Assembly: GCA_030593185.1 (NCBI GenBank)
Contig: JAUVHQ010000017.1
Coordinates: 1-16,301 of the forward strand
Direction of reading: 5' to 3'
DNA from: Bacteroidota bacterium
GTDB lineage: Bacteria > Bacteroidota > Bacteroidia > Bacteroidales > VadinHA17
Length of the DNA: 16,301 nucleotides
Part shown: positions 7,432-13,737 of the stretch, piece after piece
Numbering within the stretch: position 1 is the stretch's first letter
Layout of the letters: each line of letters opens with the position of its first letter
The notes under the pieces: generated by a model
Seen by the model: only the letters and a program-made list of their open reading frames with translations
Database searches by the model: none
What the model was told of the DNA's origin: nothing
Made by a program: the position numbers and the translations under genes

Positions 7432-8361
7432 ATGAAAGAAATTGATCTTCCGCAAATACTTAAGGTAATAGAAAATTACAAGTTGGTTGGCAACTGTAAG
7501 AACATTCACATAAACAATGCCCGTACAATTACATCTGCCAATGAACATTCAATTGTTTGGTTAAAACCAAATCATAAATACTCTAACAAATTATTAAAGA
7601 ATACTAAGGCAAAGCTTATTATTTGCCATACCGACATGGAGGAAGAGGGATTAAACAAATGCCTGGTTAAGGTGGAAAAGCCTAAACTCATTTTTACTCG
7701 GGTATTAAATCATTTCTTTGTTAAGAAACAAAGCTGGGGCATACATCCAAGTGCTATTATACATGAAGAAGCAATTTTGGAGGAGCCTGTATATATCGGC
7801 CCAAACTGTACGATTGGTGCCGTTAAAATTGGTAAGAATTCTGTCATCAACGGAAATTGTGTTTTGTATGATAATGTTACTATTGGATCGAATGTAATAA
7901 TCCATGCTGGCACCGTGATAGGTGCTGACGGATTTGGATACTCAAGGAATGATTCCGGAGAATTTGAATTGTTCCCTCACATTGGGAGTGTAATTATAGA
8001 AGACCATGTTGAAATAGGGTCTAACACTTGTATTGACCGGGGATCTTTGGACAATACTATAATCAAAAAAGGAACTAAAATTGACAACCTGGTGCACATT
8101 GCCCACAATGTAGTGGTGGGAGAACATTCAGCAGTCATTGCCAATGCCATGATTGGAGGAAGTGTAAAGATTTCAGATTATGCATGGGTTGCACCCTCTG
8201 TCGCTATCATGAACCAGTTAAACATTGGGGAATCAGCGACTATTGGCCTCGGAGCGGTATTGACAAAAGATGTTCCAAAAAATGAAGTTTGGGTAGGATC
8301 TCCGGCCAGACCATTGAAACAATTCATTGAAATTCAAAATAAACTAAAAAAATCCTTATAA
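7432..8361 (+). CDS. LpxD-like left-handed beta-helix N-acyltransferase
   Basis: Hexapeptide-repeat acyltransferase of 309 residues, expected to act as a trimer on an amino sugar. Residues 1-100 resemble the LpxD uridine-binding domain. From about 103 on (GIHPSAII, YIGPNCTIG, VKIGKNSVI, VTIGSNVII) it forms hexapeptide coils. The LpxD hallmark block is kept: IGADGFGYSRND (163-174), GSVIIEDHVEIGSNTCIDRG (185-204) and KIDNLVHIAHNVVVG (216-230), where His225 corresponds to catalytic His239 of E. coli LpxD. The position of E. coli His276 appears to be Gln272. The C-terminus (LTKDVPKNEVWVGSPARPLK) resembles PglD/NeuD-type sugar acetyltransferases, and the long C-terminal helices of true LpxD, which bind acyl carrier protein, are short. 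It stands 1 base before the deacetylase, far from any lpx gene in view. I infer a surface-glycan amino-sugar N-acyltransferase, with acyl donor unknown, rather than the lipid A enzyme itself. Confidence 0.85.
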   Translation: MKEIDLPQILKVIENYKLVGNCKNIHINNARTITSANEHSIVWLKPNHKYSNKLLKNTKAKLIICHTDMEEEGLNKCLVKVEKPKLIFTRVLNHFFVKKQSWGIHPSAIIHEEAILEEPVYIGPNCTIGAVKIGKNSVINGNCVLYDNVTIGSNVIIHAGTVIGADGFGYSRNDSGEFELFPHIGSVIIEDHVEIGSNTCIDRGSLDNTIIKKGTKIDNLVHIAHNVVVGEHSAVIANAMIGGSVKISDYAWVAPSVAIMNQLNIGESATIGLGAVLTKDVPKNEVWVGSPARPLKQFIEIQNKLKKSL

Positions 8362-8362
8362 A

Positions 8363-9007
8363 ATGAATTCCAATCGAGTTCTTATCCTATCTCCTCATAC
8401 TGATGATGCCGAATTGGGTTGTGGGGGAACAATTGCGAAAATGATCAAACAAAAAAAAGAAATTCTCTGGGTGGTTTTTTCTTCTGCTGAAGAATCTCTA
8501 CCTGCTGGTTTTCTAAAAGATGCTCTGGTAAAAGAATTTCTTGAAGTGATTGATTCTTTAAAACTTAAGCCTGAACATTACAGGATCTTTAATTTTAAGG
8601 TTCGGAAATTATCTGAGAAAAGGCAGGATGTCCTGGAAGAATTAATTAAAATCAGGAGAGAGTTTAAGCCCGGGTTAGTTATAGGCCCCTCTTTGAATGA
8701 TTTTCATCAGGATCATTCCGTTGTAGCCAATGAAATGATCAGAGCTTTTAAAACAAGCTGCAGTATTATTTGCTATGAATTGCCCTGGAATCACGTTAAA
8801 TTTGACACACAATTTTTCATAAAATTGAATAAAGACGAAATAGGGCAAAAATTAAAAATGCTGAATTTTTATAAAACTCAATTTAAAGCAAACAGACATT
8901 ATTTTTCATCTCAATTTGTAACCGGACTGGCTGCAACAAGGGGAGCCCAGGTTGGAACGGAATATGCCGAAGCTTTTGAGGTGGTAAGATGGATTGAAGA
9001 GAATTAA
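8363..9007 (+). CDS. PIG-L / LmbE-family zinc deacetylase
   Basis: Zinc-dependent N-deacetylase of 214 residues, expected to remove acetyl from an N-acetylated amino sugar. The first zinc motif is PHTDDAELGCGG (11-22); by analogy with MshB, His12 and Asp15 bind zinc and Asp14 is the base. The second motif is FHQDHS, with His118 as third ligand. The usual Pro in PHPDD is Thr13. It lacks a signal peptide, so it should act in the cytoplasm on a sugar nucleotide or lipid-linked sugar. Only 1 base separates it from the acyltransferase, so the two are almost surely translated together. BshB of bacillithiol synthesis belongs to the same family, but the neighbours here point to polysaccharide, not thiol, synthesis. 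Confidence 0.9.
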   Translation: MNSNRVLILSPHTDDAELGCGGTIAKMIKQKKEILWVVFSSAEESLPAGFLKDALVKEFLEVIDSLKLKPEHYRIFNFKVRKLSEKRQDVLEELIKIRREFKPGLVIGPSLNDFHQDHSVVANEMIRAFKTSCSIICYELPWNHVKFDTQFFIKLNKDEIGQKLKMLNFYKTQFKANRHYFSSQFVTGLAATRGAQVGTEYAEAFEVVRWIEEN

Positions 9008-9109
9008 TCCTTTTCAGGCAAACAAAGATTACAATGATTTCCATAATTCAAATCTGGGAGAATAAAGTAGTTACAGAAGCACCCATTAAGCCATACTTAG
9101 GAATAAATA

Positions 9110-10210
9110 ATGAAAAAAATTATATCGTTAGTAGGAGCGCGTCCAAATTTCATTAAAATAGCCCCTCTGCACAAAGTTTTCAAAGCTTTTTTAAAAGAAG
9201 TAACCCATAAGATATGTCATACAGGACAGCATTTTGATGAGAATATGTCAAAAATATTTTTTGATGAGCTTGATCTTCCAAAGCCAGATTTTTACCTTGG
9301 AATCGGAGGAGGCACACATACCGAACAGACAGCCAGGATTATGATCGAATTTGAAAAAGTTCTTTTACAGGAAAAACCCGACTTAATAATAGTCCCCGGA
9401 GATGTAAATTCAACTTTGGCCGGTGCTTTAACAGCATCAAAAATGGGAATAAAAATTGCTCATGTTGAATCTGGTTTGAGAAGTTTTGACCGTTCCATGC
9501 CTGAAGAGATCAACAGAACGGTGACTGATATTCTGGCTGATTATCTGTTTGTCAGTGAAAAGAGCGGGCTTGAAAACCTGATCAGGGAAGGGATTGACAG
9601 TAACAAGGTCTTTTTTGTAGGAAATATTATGATTGACAGTCTTGTGCATTATTTACCAGCGATTAATGCTTCCTTAATCACAAAAGATTTAGAGCTTTTA
9701 TTAAAAAACTACATTCTCGTGACCTTTCACAGACCAGGTAATGTTGATAACCTAAAAAGCCTCAAGGATATTGTCAATTTATTGAACAATATATCCGTAG
9801 AGAAAAAAGTAGTATTCCCTGTTCACCCCCGTACAAAAAGGAACCTTGAAAAATTTGATTTGTTAAAACAATTCGATAAAAATGTTTTATTAACCGATCC
9901 ATTAGGATATGTTGATTTTCTGGCACTTGCTAAAGATGCTGAACTGGTTATAACAGACAGTGGGGGAATTCAGGAAGAGACCACGTTTATGGGTATTCAA
10001 TGTATTACTGTCAGAAACAATACCGAGCGACCTGTAACCGTTGATATTGGTACAAATCATCTTATTGGCACAGATCTTAACCATGTTAAAAATGCTGCTT
10101 TCAAGATATTGAAAGGAACAAAAAAGAAAGGAAGCATACCGGAATTGTGGGATGGGAAAACAGCAAACAGGGTTGTAAAAATACTTATTGACAAGCCAAC
10201 AACTTTCTGA
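9110..10210 (+). CDS. wecB: UDP-N-acetylglucosamine 2-epimerase (non-hydrolysing)
   Basis: Converts UDP-GlcNAc to UDP-ManNAc, a precursor for ManNAc-type residues in surface glycans. 366 residues, close to the 376 of E. coli WecB. Motifs in order: LVGARPNFIK (7-16), HTGQHFD (37-43), PGDVNSTLAGA (96-106, Asp98), HVESGLRSFDRSMPEEINR (118-136, Glu120 and Glu132/133), FHRPGNVD (206-213, His207), HPRT (239-242) and DSGGIQEE (283-290). These cover the expected UDP-binding and catalytic residues. The hydrolysing epimerase NeuC is related but usually lacks several of these blocks. The 102 bases before it contain no exact TAnnTTTG motif, so it may be read from the upstream operon. No wecC (UDP-ManNAc dehydrogenase) is present here. 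Confidence 0.94.
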   Translation: MKKIISLVGARPNFIKIAPLHKVFKAFLKEVTHKICHTGQHFDENMSKIFFDELDLPKPDFYLGIGGGTHTEQTARIMIEFEKVLLQEKPDLIIVPGDVNSTLAGALTASKMGIKIAHVESGLRSFDRSMPEEINRTVTDILADYLFVSEKSGLENLIREGIDSNKVFFVGNIMIDSLVHYLPAINASLITKDLELLLKNYILVTFHRPGNVDNLKSLKDIVNLLNNISVEKKVVFPVHPRTKRNLEKFDLLKQFDKNVLLTDPLGYVDFLALAKDAELVITDSGGIQEETTFMGIQCITVRNNTERPVTVDIGTNHLIGTDLNHVKNAAFKILKGTKKKGSIPELWDGKTANRVVKILIDKPTTF

Positions 10211-10217
10211 TTTTTTA

Positions 10218-11729
10218 TTATTTTGATAAACCGGTGTCATTCATCTTTTTAAGATTCTCTTTCCATTTTGCCGGGTTACGCCATTTTCTCCAGGCTCCTC
10301 CCAGCCTGTCAAGTTCAATTTTTTCATAAAAATTGAATAAATAAAGAATTATTGGAAATGAAAAAATAATAGCAAGTTTCAGCACCAATCTTAATGGCAA
10401 ATACATCTGGTTAAATAAATTGCCAATGATCACTAGTACAAGCCCTAATAGAATCATGGTTCCAACTTTTTTTAATTCATAAGGGATATAATATATATTT
10501 TGAGAATACTTTAAAACAAGGAGGAAAAAAATAATTTGTGAGATCAAAGTAGCCATAGCAGCTCCAACTGACTTGAAATAAGGTATAAATAGAATATTCA
10601 ATCCCAGGTTTAAAATGGCAATAATAATAATCAACGAAGCCATTATTTTTGTTTTCCTGGTAATGTCTAAACCAATAAAAGCTACATCTTTCAACATTCC
10701 AAATAAAATAGCAAAGGATATAACCGGTACGATTTTGTATGCCAACCTATACTCTGGTTTACCTGCAAAAAGATAAATGATCTCTTTTCCATAAATTGAC
10801 AATCCAAGCACAAATATTATAACGCCAAATGTAAAATAAGTCATGATCTTTGAATAGAACCGCTTGTTCTCCGGCTTGTCCATCATCTTATAGATCATAG
10901 GTCTGACAGCAAACCAGACCGATGAAATCAGTATAACTTTTATTGTATTGGCAAGTTTGTATCCAAGGGAATAAACTCCAACATCGGACAGATTGCTTAA
11001 AAACTTCAGGGCATACCGGTCGGTAAATGACAACATAACGATAAATACTGAGGAAAAGACAAGTGGAAGTCTGTAAACTACCATGTCTTTCAATATCCTA
11101 AATTCAAATTTGAATTGAATATCTTTTATGCAAGAAAGCATCAGAATTAAGAAATAAAAAATCTCTCCGATCAGCTGTGCTTCATAAATACCATCGATTT
11201 TTTTCCCTTTTACAATTAGAAAATACAGGGTAAACGCAAGTGTAATAATAAGTTTTAAGGTGAATGACAAGGTAAAAACAAGAGATTTAGTCTTTAGCCG
11301 AAGTAACATTGCAGGGCTTTGTGCCATTAATTCCAAACCTGCAATAACAGACATAAGAACCAACACATAGGAATAACTTGAATTGTCAAATAATAATTCG
11401 GATAATGGAATGGAGGTTCCGGATACGGAAAAGAATAAAAACAAAGCAATAATAAATGAAAAAGCCAATATGGTAAAATACATTGACTTTTGCTTATTTA
11501 AATAATCTTTATCCCAATACCATCTTTCAAATGCATACCAGATTCCTAATCCAAATGTTGAAATAAGTATCTGCACCGTCACTTCAAGAATCCCAAGTAT
11601 ACCGTATTCAGATAAAGATAACTTCTGAACAAATAAAGGTAATAAGATCAACCCCATCAACTTGAGAGACATATTGCCAATTGAATAAATGGCTGATCCT
11701 TTAATCGTTGTTTTAATATTATGAAGCAA
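10218..11729 (-). CDS. Wzx-type polysaccharide flippase (MATE/MOP superfamily)
   Basis: Integral membrane protein of 503 residues that probably flips an undecaprenyl-linked oligosaccharide to the periplasmic side. Many hydrophobic segments (about 12-14 by eye) alternate with short charged loops through residue ~465. The opening IKGSAIYSIGNMSLKLMGLI, then LPLFVQKLSLSEYGILGILE, is typical of the family. The tail from about 465 is basic and cytoplasmic. The likely start is a TTG (complement of 11727-11729). An in-frame stop lies two codons upstream, and the next ATG would remove 19 residues including part of the first membrane segment. It is tail to tail with wecB, 7 bases apart, and separated from the upstream methyltransferase by 217 AT-rich bases. 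I give no symbol because wzx, rfbX and tuaB families cannot be told apart here. Confidence 0.9.
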   Translation of the reverse strand: MLHNIKTTIKGSAIYSIGNMSLKLMGLILLPLFVQKLSLSEYGILGILEVTVQILISTFGLGIWYAFERWYWDKDYLNKQKSMYFTILAFSFIIALFLFFSVSGTSIPLSELLFDNSSYSYVLVLMSVIAGLELMAQSPAMLLRLKTKSLVFTLSFTLKLIITLAFTLYFLIVKGKKIDGIYEAQLIGEIFYFLILMLSCIKDIQFKFEFRILKDMVVYRLPLVFSSVFIVMLSFTDRYALKFLSNLSDVGVYSLGYKLANTIKVILISSVWFAVRPMIYKMMDKPENKRFYSKIMTYFTFGVIIFVLGLSIYGKEIIYLFAGKPEYRLAYKIVPVISFAILFGMLKDVAFIGLDITRKTKIMASLIIIIAILNLGLNILFIPYFKSVGAAMATLISQIIFFLLVLKYSQNIYYIPYELKKVGTMILLGLVLVIIGNLFNQMYLPLRLVLKLAIIFSFPIILYLFNFYEKIELDRLGGAWRKWRNPAKWKENLKKMNDTGLSK

Positions 11730-11946
11730 ATCTTATATTTTCGTTACAATAATTGGAAATAAATTTAAAAAGATATTTTTATTCAAATAACCAAACAAAT
11801 AATAAAATGACCAAAATCTACCATCGAAATTCAAAAACTGTTGATTAATAGGCAATAGTGCAAGTAATATAAAAAAAATATAATTGTTATACTTATACTG
11901 TTAATAAAGATAAAACATATATTTTTTTCAGACGCTAACAGAATAG
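11730..11946. other. AT-rich non-coding gap, no recognisable feature
   Basis: 217 very AT-rich bases between the methyltransferase stop and the flippase start, both on the minus strand. No open frame of note and no exact minus-strand TAnnTTTG was found. A 6-base inverted repeat (CTGTTA / TAACAG near 11898 and 11936) has a long loop and is not convincing as a terminator. It may hold the flippase promoter in a form I cannot recognise. Confidence 0.5.
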
Positions 11947-12471
11947 TTACTTTTTTCTAACACAATAAACAATGTAATATCTTGGTGTGAATCTTCTTAA
12001 AATGGGCCTTATTCCCAACTGTTTTGTTGGGGCTATCCATTTCTCAGATTTTATAATTTTCCAACCGGCTTTTTTCAATAACCAGTTAAATTGTCTGTCT
12101 TCAAATTCATGATAATGCCTGTCCCATTCTTCATCCTTATTCCAGTAAGCCTTGGCGAACCATAGATTTAAAGGTATTGAAGCAACCAGTTTTTCAGTTT
12201 TTATCTCACTAAGTATATTTATAGGAGCCATAAGATGTTCAAAAATTTCAAATGCTGTAACAAGGTCAACATCTATATTTTTGACTATATCATATTCGAT
12301 GTCCAGATCCTCTCCCTCCGTATTTATAACATTATAGCCATTTTCGATCATTAGCTCACTGAGAAGATTTGCTGTTCCAAGATCCAAAATTTTACATGGT
12401 GGTGGTACTGATTTAGTAAGAAAGTCAAGGCTTTTATTATACCGATCTTTTAAATTGTAGACTTTTTTCAT
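11947..12471 (-). CDS. Small class I SAM-dependent methyltransferase
   Basis: 174 residues with a Rossmann-type methyltransferase layout. KILDLGTANLLSELM (27-41) is at the place of motif I, but the usual glycine-rich GxGxG is reduced to DLGTAN. An acidic segment around 52-61 follows, then DLVTAFEIFEHL (69-80, post-motif region) and HYHEFEDRQFNWLLKKAGW (119-137), a block typical of Methyltransf_11/23 proteins. Its substrate is probably a sugar or lipid-linked intermediate of the glycan made here, but this rests only on context. Its ATG overlaps the stop of the upstream glycosyltransferase gene (ATGA), so the two are translationally coupled. Confidence 0.8.
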   Translation of the reverse strand: MKKVYNLKDRYNKSLDFLTKSVPPPCKILDLGTANLLSELMIENGYNVINTEGEDLDIEYDIVKNIDVDLVTAFEIFEHLMAPINILSEIKTEKLVASIPLNLWFAKAYWNKDEEWDRHYHEFEDRQFNWLLKKAGWKIIKSEKWIAPTKQLGIRPILRRFTPRYYIVYCVRKK

Positions 12472-13664
12472 TTCTTTAATAGTGTAACATATTTTTTTAT
12501 CATTGGTTTAGATGTTTCTTTCCAAAAATAGGATTCTGAAAGCTCTTTTCCTTTCTCCCCCATTTGCCTTGCCATTTCCTTATTTGAGTAAATTTGAATC
12601 ACTTTATCAAAGAAATCTTTTGAATTATTATTTTTCAATGCAAAACCTACCTGGTTGGATTCCACAAAGTTCTTCATGAGTTCTGCACTTGATACTATAA
12701 TTGGCTTTCCCATAGCAATATACTGGTAAATTTTTGTCGCGATGGTATTGTTTACTTCTTCCCTATGTACTGGAGGAGTTAAGAAACAAATATCAGATGC
12801 ACAGATATACGAGGGCAGTTCTTCAATATTCTTCCAACCAATAAAATCAATAATATCTTCAACCTTATATTGTTTTGCCAGAGAAATAGGATCGCATGGC
12901 TTTACTGCCCGACCCACAAGTAACATTTTTATATTGGGAATTTCCTTTTTGATTTCAACCATTGCCTCAATTGCCAGATCTAAACCACGTAAAATATCAA
13001 TTACCCCAACATAGGTCAATACATAATTGTTTTTATATCTCTCCACAATATTTTGATCTATTTTCTTTACATTAAAAATCCTCTTTAATGGAGTATTTGG
13101 TAAGCTAATAACCTTACCAGGATTTAAATGATACTTTCTTAAGTATAATTCTCTTAATGGCTCTTCCACCGTTATTATAAGATCAGCTTTTCCCAGATAC
13201 TTCTTTTCATAGGAAGGCCAGTTGCTAAAAAGTTTTACAATCTTCCCCAGGAAAATATTGTAATGAGCAGTATAAATAATCCAGTTACTATAAAATTCAT
13301 GTTGATCACAGATCAGCTTTACCTTGTATTTTTTCTTTAAAGAATATCCGACTCTTGACAATGGTAAGTCGTGTACATGAATGGCTTTATAGGAAAACTT
13401 TTTTTGAAGATTTCGTGCAAATTTTTCCCAGTACCAAAAATAAAACGGTAGTATAAGAATTGCTGCACTAAATTTGTGCATCAACCAGGAAATCTTTTGT
13501 CTATGAATATATATTCCCTTATAATTCTCTTCCTTTAAAAAATTATCATTTCTGGAATAACATGCCAAATGAACTTCATATCCAGAATTTATAAGAGATA
13601 ATGCCTCTTTCTCAACCCTGTCATCCGAAGGAAATTCATTTTCTAAAAGCATTAATATCTTCAT
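12468..13664 (-). CDS. GT4-type glycosyltransferase
   Basis: GT-B glycosyltransferase of 398 residues, probably cytoplasmic and membrane-associated. The N-terminal half opens with the Rossmann strand MKILMLLENEFPSDDRVEKE (1-20), followed by HVHDLP (96-101) and DQHEFYSNW (120-128), a block seen in GT4 enzymes of O-antigen and capsule loci. The donor half includes LPNTP (188-192), YVGVIDILRGLDLAIEAM (218-235), GWKNIEELPSYICASDICF (276-294) and KIYQYIAMGKPIIVS (311-325). Compared with canonical GT4 members, the E-x7-E region is modified (REEVNNTIATKIYQYIA). It heads a minus-strand unit with the methyltransferase (4-base ATGA overlap). A promoter-like element lies 39 bases upstream. Confidence 0.9.
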   Translation of the reverse strand: MKILMLLENEFPSDDRVEKEALSLINSGYEVHLACYSRNDNFLKEENYKGIYIHRQKISWLMHKFSAAILILPFYFWYWEKFARNLQKKFSYKAIHVHDLPLSRVGYSLKKKYKVKLICDQHEFYSNWIIYTAHYNIFLGKIVKLFSNWPSYEKKYLGKADLIITVEEPLRELYLRKYHLNPGKVISLPNTPLKRIFNVKKIDQNIVERYKNNYVLTYVGVIDILRGLDLAIEAMVEIKKEIPNIKMLLVGRAVKPCDPISLAKQYKVEDIIDFIGWKNIEELPSYICASDICFLTPPVHREEVNNTIATKIYQYIAMGKPIIVSSAELMKNFVESNQVGFALKNNNSKDFFDKVIQIYSNKEMARQMGEKGKELSESYFWKETSKPMIKKYVTLLKK

Positions 13665-13702
13665 AATCCTGCTTTATTTCTGCTATTAATTTGTGCGAAT
13701 TT

Positions 13703-13710
13703 CAAAATTA
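13703..13710 (-). promoter_or_regulatory. Candidate -7 promoter element for the minus-strand glycan unit
   Basis: On the minus strand this reads TAATTTTG, an exact TAnnTTTG match. It lies 39 bases before the glycosyltransferase ATG at 13664, giving a leader of about 30 bases. The nearest minus-strand TTTG (13727-13724) is 13 bases away, shorter than the usual 19-21, so the -33 part is not supported. Confidence 0.35.
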
Positions 13711-13737
13711 AACTTATTTTACACAAAAATAACAGGG

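Noticed and set aside
9033..9155. A 40-codon frame starting in the gap before wecB
   Set aside because: It runs into wecB out of frame, has no start signal and no recognisable content.
13693..13737. Upstream GTG start for the YfhO gene
   Set aside because: It adds 15 polar residues before the first membrane segment and overlaps a promoter-like stretch; ATG 13738 gives a normal N-terminus.
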